Shown here one piece after another: positions 24,859 to 33,521 of a stretch of 64,000 nt of DNA. Made by a program: the position numbers and the translations under genes. Every line of letters starts with the position of its first letter. Position 1 is the first letter of the stretch. This DNA is from Desulfovibrio psychrotolerans. GTDB lineage: Bacteria; Desulfobacterota; Desulfovibrionia; Desulfovibrionales; Desulfovibrionaceae. Location of the stretch: positions 607,408 to 671,407 of the forward strand of contig NZ_BLVP01000008.1 of NCBI RefSeq assembly GCF_013340305.1. The letters run 5' to 3'. Below the pieces are notes generated by a model, which was not told the DNA's origin, made no database searches, and saw only the letters and a list, made by a program, of their open reading frames with translations.

Positions 24859-25764
24859 ATGGAACCGAAGATTATTGTGCACGGCGGAGCGTGGACCATT
24901 CCGCCCGAGCGCCAGAAGGCGCATATTGACGGATGCCGCGAGGCGGTGGAGCGCGCATGGCCCATGCTGCAACGCGGGGCAAGTGCGCTGGACGCCGTGC
25001 AGACGGCGGTGAACGTGCTGGAGATGGACCCTACCTTTGACTCGGGCAGAGGTGCGGTGCTCAACAGCGACGGGCAGATAGAGCTGGATGCCTCTATCAT
25101 GGACGGGCGCGATCTTAATTTTGGCGCGGTGGCGGCGGTGCGGCGGTTCATGACACCCGTGGATATTGCCCGCAAGCTTATGGAAACGGAGTTCTGCTTT
25201 CTGGTGGGTGAAGGAGCTGAGCGGTTTGCCCGTGAACAGGGGCTGAAGGAATGCGACCCTCGCGCTCTGGTGACAGAACGGGAGCTCAAGCTTTTTGAAA
25301 CCATATGCAACCAGCAGGGCTACTGCACGCACGATGCCTTTAAGCCTGTGCCGCAGGGCACGGTGGGGGCGGTGGCCATAGACCGGTACGGCAACATGGC
25401 TGCGGCTACCTCCACCGGAGGAACGCCGGGCAAGCGTCCCGGCCGGGTGGGCGATGCGCCCATCTGCGGGGCCGGTGTCTATTGTGATAATTTGCTGGGC
25501 GGGGCCTCTGCCACCGGCTTCGGGGAGGGGATCATCCGTACGCTCATGTGCCGTTCCGCCTGTGATTATCTGGCACAGCACGATGCCATGACCGCCGCGC
25601 GCATGGGTATAGAGCTGCTGCATGCCCGCGTGCAGGGTCATGCAGGGCTGATTATGCTGAACAGCAAGGGCGAGTACGGCCTGTTCCACAACACGGACCA
25701 TATGGCTCACGCCTACGTGCTGCCGGACGGCAGCGTGCACGCCTCTGTGCACAGGGATGCGTAA
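24859..25764 (+). CDS. iaaA: isoaspartyl peptidase / type III L-asparaginase (Ntn hydrolase)
   Basis: Cleaves isoaspartyl dipeptides and asparagine. 301 residues from the ATG at 24859. Opening EPKIIVHGGAW, MEDP-like EMDPTFDSGRGAVLNSDG, and the autoproteolysis site in VPQGTVGAVAIDRYGN, where cleavage before Thr frees the nucleophilic threonine of the beta subunit, are all present, followed by TSTGGTPGKRPGRVGDAPI, typical of plant-type asparaginases. A longer frame starting inside glgB is not needed. It lies 44 bases after glgB, probably transcribed with it, and ends in a terminator. Confidence 0.93.
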   Translation: MEPKIIVHGGAWTIPPERQKAHIDGCREAVERAWPMLQRGASALDAVQTAVNVLEMDPTFDSGRGAVLNSDGQIELDASIMDGRDLNFGAVAAVRRFMTPVDIARKLMETEFCFLVGEGAERFAREQGLKECDPRALVTERELKLFETICNQQGYCTHDAFKPVPQGTVGAVAIDRYGNMAAATSTGGTPGKRPGRVGDAPICGAGVYCDNLLGGASATGFGEGIIRTLMCRSACDYLAQHDAMTAARMGIELLHARVQGHAGLIMLNSKGEYGLFHNTDHMAHAYVLPDGSVHASVHRDA

Positions 25765-25819
25765 GGGGCTGCGGGTAATTTTCAGCGGCAGTCCGGTGAA
25801 CGGAATGTTCGGAACAGAG

Positions 25820-25853
25820 AAGGGCGGAATGCATGCGCATCCCGCCCTTTTTC
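25820..25853 (+). terminator. terminator after iaaA
   Basis: AAGGGCGG / CCGCCCTT stem with a 14-nt loop followed by TTTTCC, 56 bases after the iaaA stop and 38 bases before the convergent glycosyltransferase gene. Confidence 0.75.
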
Positions 25854-25886
25854 CGTTTCCGGCTTGGGAAAACAGCCCGGAGGCTG

Positions 25887-26846
25887 CTACCAAGGCTTGG
25901 TGGGGAACTGGCTGCCGAGCTGGGTATCCAGCATGGCATTAGACGTTTCACGCACCACGGCGCAATGGTAGGCTCGTTTGTCGGCATCGCCTATGCGGGG
26001 CAGCAGATTGATGCCGTACCGCACGGAGTGGACGGCGATGTCCGTAAGGGCAAAGAAGAGCACGGTGAGAGAGCAATAGTGCTTCCAGAAATACATCTGC
26101 TCGCTGCGGGTGCGGGCGCGCACCACGCCTTCGCCGTAGAGGGCGAAGTCTGCCGGTTCTGCCTTCATGGCAAAGCGGTCGAGCACACGGGCACTTGCCT
26201 GCGGCACATAGGCCACCTTCCATGTGGGATTGAGGGCTTTATGGGCGCGGCGGCAGAGGTCCATGTCTGCATGGGTGCCGAAGAACCGCTCGTCCAGTTT
26301 GCCGATGTTGCAGAAGAGAGCCTTGCGCACCACGGTAAAGGAAAAGTCGACGGCGCAGACTTCCTTGGGCTGGGAGATGGTTGCCTTGCAGCGGCACCGT
26401 ATGCCCAGCGCGGAAGCCATTTTGGAAACAAATCCGGGAAGGCGGCGCGAAGCCTTGAGCGCGAAGCCCTTCGGGTCCACTATCTTGCCGCCTGCTATGC
26501 CGCAGGCGGTGTTGGTTTCCATGTAATCCAGCAGGCGGCGTGCGGAACCGGGTTCCAGCGCAAGCTGCGGATCAACGAAGAAAATCAGGTCGCCCGCAGC
26601 AGCGGCAATGCCCTGATTGGCAGCGGCGGCGTAGCCCCTGTTGTCTGCGTTGCGGATGAGGGTGATCTGGGGGCAGGCGCTTTTGGCGGTATCGGCTGTG
26701 CCGTCTGCAGAGGCGTTATCCACGACCACCACATCGGTTTTCACATCCGCGCCTTCCAGTTCAGCGGCGGTTTCGAAAATGGACTCCAGACAGTTGCCGA
26801 TTAACTTTTTCACGTTGCTCGTGACGATGACAAAGGAGATGTTCAT
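25887..26846 (-). CDS. family 2 glycosyltransferase (rhamnosyltransferase-like)
   Basis: A 319-residue GT2-like protein. N-terminal GT-A fold: SFVIVTSNVKKLIGNCLESI, VVVVDNASADGTADTA, RNADNRGYAAAANQGIAAA. The usual DDD/DxD metal site is replaced by FFVDPQLALEPG, as in many WbbL-type rhamnosyltransferases, and the acceptor-side motif is THADMDLCRRAHK. The C-terminal 90 residues include one hydrophobic segment (SLTVLFFALTDIAVHSV), consistent with membrane association. Donor and acceptor sugars are unknown. It starts 21 bases after the stop of the HD-domain gene (27428-26868), so the two form a minus-strand pair. Confidence 0.85.
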   Translation of the reverse strand: MNISFVIVTSNVKKLIGNCLESIFETAAELEGADVKTDVVVVDNASADGTADTAKSACPQITLIRNADNRGYAAAANQGIAAAAGDLIFFVDPQLALEPGSARRLLDYMETNTACGIAGGKIVDPKGFALKASRRLPGFVSKMASALGIRCRCKATISQPKEVCAVDFSFTVVRKALFCNIGKLDERFFGTHADMDLCRRAHKALNPTWKVAYVPQASARVLDRFAMKAEPADFALYGEGVVRARTRSEQMYFWKHYCSLTVLFFALTDIAVHSVRYGINLLPRIGDADKRAYHCAVVRETSNAMLDTQLGSQFPTKPW

Positions 26847-26867
26847 TGTGCGCTGTTCCTTGCGGTC

Positions 26868-27428
26868 TTAACGTTTTGCCAGCCCCACATTGCCGGCAAT
26901 GGGTGTGATCGCGTCAATCGCAATCTGGAAGAAATCACCAAGTTCCAGTCCAACCTGTTCACACTCCCGTATCCGGTCTCTGTTCACGCTGGCGGCAAAT
27001 GCCTTGTCTTTCATTTTCTTTTTCAGGCTTTTGGGCTGCATCCCGTCCATTCCTTCCGGGCGGACAAGGGCATTGGTGGAGACAAGGCCGGTAACGCTCT
27101 CTGCGCAGCGCAGCGCGTGATCAAGGCGGGAAGACGGCTCGTGGCCGGTATATTCCGAGTTGTGGGCACGGATGGCCTGCAGCATGGCTGCGGGCAGTGT
27201 GTCCGGCAGCAGCTCGGCGGCCATGATTCCGTGGCGTTCGGGAGAATCCTTGGTGTAGGGGAAGTCGATGTCGTGAAGAAGGCCGGTCAGACCCCACAGG
27301 TCGGCGTCCTCGCCAAATGACTGTGCCAGATGGCGCATGACGGCTTCTGATGCGAGGGCGTGGTGGACAAGGTGCTCTTCCGGGTTGTGACCGAGCAGCA
27401 ATTGCAGGGCTTCTTCGCGCGGTATCAT
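26868..27428 (-). CDS. HD/HDIG-domain putative phosphohydrolase
   Basis: 186 residues from the ATG at 27428, chosen because AGGAG lies five bases upstream; an 18-codon longer frame exists. The HD superfamily metal site is seen as VHHALASEAVMRHLA, GLLHDIDFPY (the HD pair), RHGIMAAELLP and AIRAHNSEYTG. The C-terminal part (FQIAIDAITPIAGNVGLAKR) is not a known domain to me. Members hydrolyse phosphates of nucleotides or related compounds. The substrate is unknown. Divergent from ricT across 228 bases, and upstream of the glycosyltransferase gene on the same strand. Confidence 0.82.
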   Translation of the reverse strand: MIPREEALQLLLGHNPEEHLVHHALASEAVMRHLAQSFGEDADLWGLTGLLHDIDFPYTKDSPERHGIMAAELLPDTLPAAMLQAIRAHNSEYTGHEPSSRLDHALRCAESVTGLVSTNALVRPEGMDGMQPKSLKKKMKDKAFAASVNRDRIRECEQVGLELGDFFQIAIDAITPIAGNVGLAKR

Positions 27429-27656
27429 GGCTTCTCCTGATGCGTGGAGGGGAACCCCCTGTGAAAGATTTCTCATAATCATGTTCGGTCAGGTTGACAA
27501 CCACATATTCACCGTGTCGCCTTTGTTGACACAGACGCCATAAAAGTCGAAAAGAAGAGGTTACGAATGCGCGATTCTACCTGCCTGCGCGCCGCGTGCG
27601 TGCGGGACAGCATACCATATACACCGCCTGCCGCGCGGTGAGTAAAGAGAATACAG

Positions 27657-29339
27657 ATGGCATTGATATTGGGTATTAAGTTCCGTGAATACGGGCAGAT
27701 TTATTATTTTGAAAAAAGTTCTTTTGAGGTGAATGTCGGCGACAGGGTCATTGTGAAGACCGAACAGGGGCAGGGGCTGGGAAAGGTGGTTTCCGAGCAC
27801 GAAGTTCTGCCGGACGACGCCGAGGTGGATGAGATAAAACCAGTGCACCGCCTTGCCGTGAGCGAGGATCTGGAGCGTGAGCAGGAAAACGAACTGCTGG
27901 CGCGGGAAGCCCGTCAGTATTGTGTTGACTGCATCCGAAGCCGCAAGCTGGAAATGAAGCTGGTGGATGTGGAAGTCTACTTTGACCGCAGCAAAATCGT
28001 TTTCTACTTCACGGCACCCGCGCGTATAGACTTTCGTGAACTGGTCAAGGATCTGGTCAAGACCTATCGCACGCGGATTGAACTGCGGCAGATAGGGGTG
28101 CGGCATGAAACGCAGATGATAGGTGCCGTGGGCAACTGCGGCATGGTGTGCTGCTGCCGCCAGTTTTTGCGTACCTTTGCCCCTGTGACCATAAAGATGG
28201 CCAAGGAACAGAACCTGTTCCTTAATCCGGCCAAGATTTCCGGCATATGCGGTCGCCTTTTGTGCTGCCTTTCCTATGAGCAGCATAACTATGAAGAATT
28301 TCACAGAGCCTGCCCCAAGCTGGGCAAGAAATATCAGACCAAAGAGGGCGCGGTGAAGGTGCTGCGGGCAAACATGTTCCGCAACAGCATTGCCGTGCTG
28401 ACCGAAGCCAACGAGGAAAAGGAATTTACGCTGGAGGAGTGGGAAACGCTCAAACCTTCGCGTCCTGATCAGGCCAAACAGGATGCGGCAAGAGCGGCTG
28501 CCAAGCGTGCGATTGTTGAAGGCGCGGAACGCGATGCGGGGGAGACAGGCTCCGGGTCGGATATTCCGGCATCTCAGGAGCTTTCTTCCGGCCCGGCACG
28601 TGGCGGCATTGTGCTGCCCCAGTACGCGGTTGTCTCCGGGGCGGTGCAGGGGGATGATGGCGAACCCGTATTTGCCATGGGGCCCGAGGATGCTGAACCT
28701 GTGGAGGCTCTGCTGGGTGAAGAAGCCGATGTGGTTGCACAGGCGGAGTTCGGACCCGAAGACATAATCGGAGAATTGGACGGACAGGCTGTTGCCGCTG
28801 TTCTGCCTGTGCGTAGCGAAGAGGCAGGTGTTCCATCTTTTTCCGCAGGTCCGGCGCGCACCGGATTACCGCCCTTTATCACCGCCGGGCTGGACAGTGA
28901 CGGAGAGGACGAGGAAGTGCCCGCCGATGCCGGAGGTGCCCCGTCTGTGGCCCACGGCGATGCCCGTATGGCACCGGACGAAGCACAAGCCGGACAAGCG
29001 TATGCAGAGCCGTCAGAGCCTGCTGCACCGGAGAGGGCCTTGTCTTCCGATGCAACCGCTGAACAGGTGCAGGCTGTTGCTGGGGAGTCTTTCGCCCGTT
29101 CCGTGCAGGTCGGGGACTCGGGAGTATCGGGTGAACCGCTCGGATCTGGTGGATCGGGTGGCTCGGGTGAACCGGTTGAGCCGGAACAGCAGAACCAGCC
29201 GGATCAGCCTGCCCACAATCCCAAGATTGCCCGGCTGACGCCCCTGCGTAAGCCCGTGAAGAGTGCAGAACCCGGTTCGCGCAAGACCAGCCGGGGCAGG
29301 CGCAAGCGCAAGCGCAAGCCTGCCGGGGAAGACGCCTAG
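27657..29339 (+). CDS. ricT: PSP1-domain protein RicT/YaaT family with long low-complexity C-terminal extension
   Basis: 560 residues. The first ~275 residues are a full RicT/PSP1 domain: LGIKFREYGQIYYFE, NVGDRVIVKTEQG, YRTRIELRQIGVRHETQMIG, then the cysteine-rich GNCGMVCCCRQFL and SGICGRLLCCLSYEQ that in Bacillus RicT participate in binding iron-sulfur clusters. In Bacillus, RicT works with RicA and RicF on RNase Y and RNA processing; partners are not visible here. The remaining ~285 residues are Ala/Gly/Glu/Pro-rich and disordered, ending in a basic tail (GRRKRKRKPAG), far beyond the usual length. Followed by metG 102 bases on, an arrangement common in related bacteria. Confidence 0.85.
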   Translation: MALILGIKFREYGQIYYFEKSSFEVNVGDRVIVKTEQGQGLGKVVSEHEVLPDDAEVDEIKPVHRLAVSEDLEREQENELLAREARQYCVDCIRSRKLEMKLVDVEVYFDRSKIVFYFTAPARIDFRELVKDLVKTYRTRIELRQIGVRHETQMIGAVGNCGMVCCCRQFLRTFAPVTIKMAKEQNLFLNPAKISGICGRLLCCLSYEQHNYEEFHRACPKLGKKYQTKEGAVKVLRANMFRNSIAVLTEANEEKEFTLEEWETLKPSRPDQAKQDAARAAAKRAIVEGAERDAGETGSGSDIPASQELSSGPARGGIVLPQYAVVSGAVQGDDGEPVFAMGPEDAEPVEALLGEEADVVAQAEFGPEDIIGELDGQAVAAVLPVRSEEAGVPSFSAGPARTGLPPFITAGLDSDGEDEEVPADAGGAPSVAHGDARMAPDEAQAGQAYAEPSEPAAPERALSSDATAEQVQAVAGESFARSVQVGDSGVSGEPLGSGGSGGSGEPVEPEQQNQPDQPAHNPKIARLTPLRKPVKSAEPGSRKTSRGRRKRKRKPAGEDA

Positions 29340-29396
29340 TCCCGATCTTTGCATTTTGTGAGTAGGCACCCTTGCGGTGCGTTATGCAGTAATCCA

Positions 29397-29421
29397 CGCC
29401 CGGCGGCCCATCCGCCGGGCG
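29397..29421 (+). repeat. perfect 10-bp hairpin immediately before metG
   Basis: CGCCCGGCGG / CCGCCGGGCG with a 5-nt loop, very GC-rich, ending eight bases before the metG Shine-Dalgarno. Without a T run it is unlikely to be a terminator; it could limit ribosome access or act in an attenuation switch. Confidence 0.6.
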
Positions 29422-29441
29422 AAGCAATGAGGAGCATCCCC

Positions 29442-31409
29442 TTGCAACCGTTTTATATAACAACGCCCATCTATTACGTAAACGCCAAGCCCCATCTGGG
29501 GCATGCCTACACCACCGTCATTGCCGATACCATGCGCCGTTTCCATTCCCTTATGGGGCGGGATACCTATTTTCTGACAGGAACAGACGAGCATGGCGAC
29601 AAGATCGTGCAGGCGGCGGAAAAGAATGGCTGCAGCCCGCAGGAATACGTGGACAGCATAAGCCAGTTGTTCCGTGATTTGTGGCCGCACCTGAATATCT
29701 CCAACGATGATTTCATCCGCACCACGGAGCCCCGGCACAAGCAGGTGGTTCAGGCCGTTCTGCAAAAGGTTTATGACAGCGGTGACATCTATTTCGGGGA
29801 ATACGGCGGGCATTACTGCTATGGCTGCGAGCGGTTTTATCCTGAAAAGGAACTGGAAAACGGCCTGTGCCCGCAGCACCAGACCAAGCCGGAATACATT
29901 GCGGAGAAGAACTATTTCTTCCGCATGTCCAAGTATCAGGACTGGCTCAGGCAGCACATTCTGGACAACCGGGATTTCATACGCCCGGAGCGGTACCGTA
30001 ACGAGGTGCTTGCGCTGCTGGACAGCGGTGCGCTGGAAGACCTGTGCATATCGCGGCCTAAATCCCGTCTGGAGTGGGGCATAGAACTGCCCTTTGACAG
30101 CAATTTTGTTACCTACGTATGGTTTGACGCGCTGCTCAACTACGTGACCGCGCTGGACTGGCCCGACGGGGAAAAGTTCTCCCGCTTCTGGCCGGGAGTG
30201 CAGCACCTTGTTGCCAAGGACATTCTCAAGCCCCACGCCATTTTCTGGCCTACCATGCTCAAGGCGGCGGGTTTTGAGCCGTACAACCATCTGAACGTCC
30301 ACGGATACTGGCTGGTGCGGGACACCAAGATGTCCAAGTCCATCGGTAACGTGGTGGAACCGTTGGAGATGGTGCACCGTTACGGGCTGGATGCCTTCCG
30401 GTATTTTATGCTGCGCGAGATGCACTTCGGCAGCGATGCCAGCTTTTCGGAAGAGGCGCTGGTGGCCCGGCTGAATGCCGATCTTGCCAATGATCTGGGC
30501 AATCTGTTCAGCCGCGTTCTCTCCATGAATACCAAATACTTTGGCGGGGTTGTGCCTGCACCCGGCGCGGAAGGGCCGGAAGAGGCTGCTATCCGTGAAC
30601 TGGCAGCCAACGCCCAGCGCAACTTCCAGCAGTTGTTTGAGAACGTGCGGTTTTCCAACGGGCTGGAATCGCTGTGGGAACTGGTACGCGCCTTGAACAA
30701 GTATGTGGATACCTGCCAGCCGTGGACCCTGTTCAAGGAAGGCAATATGGAGCGGCTGGGAACGGTTATGTATACGTTGCTGGAATCCATGCGCAAGGTG
30801 GCGTTGCACCTGTGGCCTGTGATGCCCGAAGCGGCGGAGAAGATGGTGGCACAGTTGGGCATTCCCTTCGACGCTGCGCGTACGGACCTTCGGGCGGAAG
30901 TGGATTCTTGGGGGGGGATGCCTGCGGGTATTGCGCCTGCGCTGGGGTCTAACCTTTTCCCCCGTGTGGATATGGAGGCGCTGCGCAAAACGGAAGCTCC
31001 TGCTGCCGCCAAGCAACCCCAGGCTGCCAAGGAAACTGCTGCTGTGGCAAAGCCTGCACCTGAGAAGGTTGAGGCTGAGATTGCCGCCATAGAATTTGAA
31101 GATTTCCAGAAGCTGGACCTGCGGGTAGGCACCGTGCTGGTGGTGGAGAACCATCCCAAGGCAGACCGCCTGTACCGCGTGGAAGTGGACCTTGGCGAAG
31201 AGAAGCCGCGTCAGGTGTGTGCGGGCATTAAGGAATTTTTCACACCGGAGCAGCTTGTAGGCAGACAGGTCGTGGTTGTAGCCAACCTTAAGCCGCGTAT
31301 GCTGCGTGGGCTGGAATCCCACGGCATGATTCTGGCGCTTAAGACGCCGGCGGGCATGGAACTGCTGACCGGTTCCGGCACGGTTCCCGACGGCACCAAA
31401 GCTTCGTAG
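29442..31409 (+). CDS. metG: methionyl-tRNA synthetase
   Basis: Charges tRNA-Met. 655 residues if started at TTG 29442 (MQPFYITTPIYYVN), which has AGGAG seven bases upstream; an ATG at 29427 would put that AGGAG inside the coding sequence and has no Shine-Dalgarno of its own, so I favour the TTG. Class I motifs: HIGH variant in KPHLGHAYT, zinc-binding cysteines in CYGCERFYPEKELENGLCP, and KMSKS in DTKMSKSIGN. The C-terminus carries a fused EMAP/Trbp111 tRNA-binding domain (FQKLDLRVGTVLVVENHPKA). Ends at a bidirectional terminator shared with the dsr operon. Confidence 0.95.
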   Translation: MQPFYITTPIYYVNAKPHLGHAYTTVIADTMRRFHSLMGRDTYFLTGTDEHGDKIVQAAEKNGCSPQEYVDSISQLFRDLWPHLNISNDDFIRTTEPRHKQVVQAVLQKVYDSGDIYFGEYGGHYCYGCERFYPEKELENGLCPQHQTKPEYIAEKNYFFRMSKYQDWLRQHILDNRDFIRPERYRNEVLALLDSGALEDLCISRPKSRLEWGIELPFDSNFVTYVWFDALLNYVTALDWPDGEKFSRFWPGVQHLVAKDILKPHAIFWPTMLKAAGFEPYNHLNVHGYWLVRDTKMSKSIGNVVEPLEMVHRYGLDAFRYFMLREMHFGSDASFSEEALVARLNADLANDLGNLFSRVLSMNTKYFGGVVPAPGAEGPEEAAIRELAANAQRNFQQLFENVRFSNGLESLWELVRALNKYVDTCQPWTLFKEGNMERLGTVMYTLLESMRKVALHLWPVMPEAAEKMVAQLGIPFDAARTDLRAEVDSWGGMPAGIAPALGSNLFPRVDMEALRKTEAPAAAKQPQAAKETAAVAKPAPEKVEAEIAAIEFEDFQKLDLRVGTVLVVENHPKADRLYRVEVDLGEEKPRQVCAGIKEFFTPEQLVGRQVVVVANLKPRMLRGLESHGMILALKTPAGMELLTGSGTVPDGTKAS

Positions 31410-31520
31410 CTGCTTTGGAGTGGAGTGCGGGAGCTTGGCTGCCGGCAACTGCCTGTTACTGCCGGTTGCTGCGTTACTGTCGGTTACGATCTGATCTTGA
31501 TTAAAGAGCATGCAAAAAAG

Positions 31521-31551
31521 AACGGGCCTGTCCGCCAAGGACAGGCCCGTT
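31521..31551. terminator. strong bidirectional terminator between metG and dsrP
   Basis: Perfect 13-bp stem AACGGGCCTGTCC / GGACAGGCCCGTT with a 5-nt loop. Plus tail TCATTTTA; minus tail CTTTTTTGC. Lies between the convergent metG (stop 31409) and dsrP (stop 31572). Confidence 0.92.
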
Positions 31552-31571
31552 TCATTTTACGGCAGGGGCGG

Positions 31572-32735
31572 CTAGAAGTGGCCGGCTTCCTTCTTCACAT
31601 CAAGCGCGATCTTCCAGAGGACGGAGATCACGAAGAAGCCCACGGCGAAGATGCCCAGCGAGATGAGCAGTTCCGGCACGGTGGGGGTGTATACCGTCAC
31701 CTTCTCGAAGGGGTTGGGCGTAAAGCCACCGATGATGAGGCCGAGGCCCTTGTCTATCCACGTGGCCAGCACGAGGATACCCAGCGACCAGGGCAGCAGC
31801 TGCTCGTTGTCGCGCAGGCTCGGGGGAATGAGCAGTGCGAGGCTGAGCAGCGCAAGGGTTGCGCCAATCCACATGGCACCGGTAATCCAGTCCACATGCC
31901 CGTCATGCCCTGCGAACAGGTAGGCAATGGGATGCGCGTGGCCGGGAATGCCGCTGTAGAAGGCCGTGAACACTTCCAGCAGGAAGAAGAACACGTTAAT
32001 GGCCATGGCATACGTGATGATCTTCGTCAGGGTCTGCACCGCTTCGCGGCCGGGGTTGAATCCGGTGAGCTTGCGGACAAGGAAGACCAGCAGCAGCAGA
32101 ATGGCGGGACCCGCACAGAATGCCGAGCTGAGGAAGCGGGCTGCCATGATGGCCGTGAGGAAGTAGTGGCGGCCGGGCAGACCGGAGTACAGGAATGCCG
32201 TAACCGTGTGGATGCTGAATGCCCAGATGATGGACAGGTAAATCATGGGCTTGATCCACTTGGGCGGTTCCACGTCGTGACGTTCACACTCAAGCGTTAC
32301 CCAGCCGATGATGGCGTTCAGAACCAGATAGCCCATCAGCACCAGCATGTCATAGAACATGACGGAGTTGAGGGTGGGGTGGAGCATCACGTTGAGCATG
32401 CGCTGGGGCTGACCCATGTCTGCCACGATGAAGAGCATGCACATGAGCACAGCACCTATGGCCATGAACTCGCCCAGGATGATGATCTTTTTGAACTTTT
32501 TATAGTGGTGGAAGTACGCGGGCAGCACGAGCATAACGGCGGATGCAGCCACACCGACCAGATAGGTGAACTGGGCGATGTAGAAGCCCCACGATACGTC
32601 GCGGCTCATGCCGGTAATGGCCAGACCGTACTTCATCTGGAACAGGTAGGTGAAGGCGCCCAGACCTATGAGGCTGCCCAGAAAGGCGAGCCACACATAG
32701 TACTTGGGAGAACCTTTGAGTACTTTTTCAATCAT
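31572..32735 (-). CDS. dsrP: DsrP, NrfD-like quinone-interacting membrane subunit
   Basis: Integral membrane subunit of the DsrMKJOP complex, 387 residues with ten predicted helices, NrfD/PsrC family (AFLGSLIGLGAFTYLFQMKYG near the start shows the first helices). It exchanges electrons with the menaquinone pool and works with the periplasmic ferredoxin-like DsrO. Motifs HPTLNSVMFYDMLVLMGYL and GRHYFLTAIMAARFLSSAFC are typical. Last gene of the operon, 9 bases after dsrO. Confidence 0.95.
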   Translation of the reverse strand: MIEKVLKGSPKYYVWLAFLGSLIGLGAFTYLFQMKYGLAITGMSRDVSWGFYIAQFTYLVGVAASAVMLVLPAYFHHYKKFKKIIILGEFMAIGAVLMCMLFIVADMGQPQRMLNVMLHPTLNSVMFYDMLVLMGYLVLNAIIGWVTLECERHDVEPPKWIKPMIYLSIIWAFSIHTVTAFLYSGLPGRHYFLTAIMAARFLSSAFCAGPAILLLLVFLVRKLTGFNPGREAVQTLTKIITYAMAINVFFFLLEVFTAFYSGIPGHAHPIAYLFAGHDGHVDWITGAMWIGATLALLSLALLIPPSLRDNEQLLPWSLGILVLATWIDKGLGLIIGGFTPNPFEKVTVYTPTVPELLISLGIFAVGFFVISVLWKIALDVKKEAGHF

Positions 32736-32744
32736 GTCCGCCTC

Positions 32745-33521
32745 CTAAATGATGTAGTACACGCCGGGCTGCGTACCCAGGGAGGGCTTGCGGCGGATGG
32801 TGAAGTTTTCTGCCAGTGCCTTCCGTACCTCGGATTCGGGGTCGGAAAGGTCGCCGAAGAGAATCCTGCCTTCCGAAGCTTCTACGCACAAGGGCAGCTG
32901 GCCCTTGGCAAGCCTTTCCACACAGAAGGTGCACTTTTCAACAACGCCCATCATGCGGGTGGGATACTCGGCATTGATGGCCCCCATGTCCAGATACCTG
33001 CGGGGGTTGGCGAAGTTGAAGGAGCGTGCGCCGTAGGGGCAGCCGGCCATGCAGAAGCGGCAGCCGATGCAGCGGTGGTAGTCCATGGTCACGATGCCGT
33101 CGGGCTTCTTGTAGGTAGCCTTGGTGGGGCACACGCGGACACAGGGCGGATTTTCGCAATGGTTGCACAGTACAAAGTAATCGCGCGAGCGGACGGATTC
33201 CGAGAGGTGCTCGTTCACATCGTCCGGGAACACGTATTCATACTTGTCTGTCCACAGCCACTTCACTTCCTGATTGTTCGGGATGTTCGGTACGTTGTGG
33301 TACTGGTGACAGGCCTTTATGCACGCCTCAAAGTCAGCAGCGGTTTCGAATCCGCGGGTATCTATTACCATGGCCCAGCGTCCGGCCTTAAGGCCGCCTT
33401 CGTTGGGCTGGTAGGCAGGTGCTTCCGCGGCGCTGACAATGGCACCACCGGCAAGCTGCGCGCTCAGTCCAAGCACGGAGAGGCTGGCAACCTTGAGGAA
33501 TTGTCTTCTGCTACGTTTCAT
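32745..33521 (-). CDS. dsrO: DsrO, periplasmic iron-sulfur subunit with Tat signal
   Basis: 258 residues. Twin-arginine signal MKRSRRQFLKVASLSVLGL directs export of the folded protein. Ferredoxin-like motifs are seen: CNHCENPPCVRVCP, CIGCRFCMAGCPYGA and CTFCVERLAKGQLPLCVEAS. In the last motif the position normally occupied by Cys of a CVEACP-type sequence is Ser (codon TCG), so one cluster may lack a standard ligand. Partner of DsrP; transfers electrons between periplasmic DsrJ and the membrane. Overlaps the dsrJ stop by one base (TAATG), so translation is coupled. Confidence 0.94.
   Translation of the reverse strand: MKRSRRQFLKVASLSVLGLSAQLAGGAIVSAAEAPAYQPNEGGLKAGRWAMVIDTRGFETAADFEACIKACHQYHNVPNIPNNQEVKWLWTDKYEYVFPDDVNEHLSESVRSRDYFVLCNHCENPPCVRVCPTKATYKKPDGIVTMDYHRCIGCRFCMAGCPYGARSFNFANPRRYLDMGAINAEYPTRMMGVVEKCTFCVERLAKGQLPLCVEASEGRILFGDLSDPESEVRKALAENFTIRRKPSLGTQPGVYYII

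Noticed and set aside
29382-31538. 718-codon minus-strand open frame opposite metG.
   Set aside because: Shadow of metG; no motif and no ribosome-binding site.
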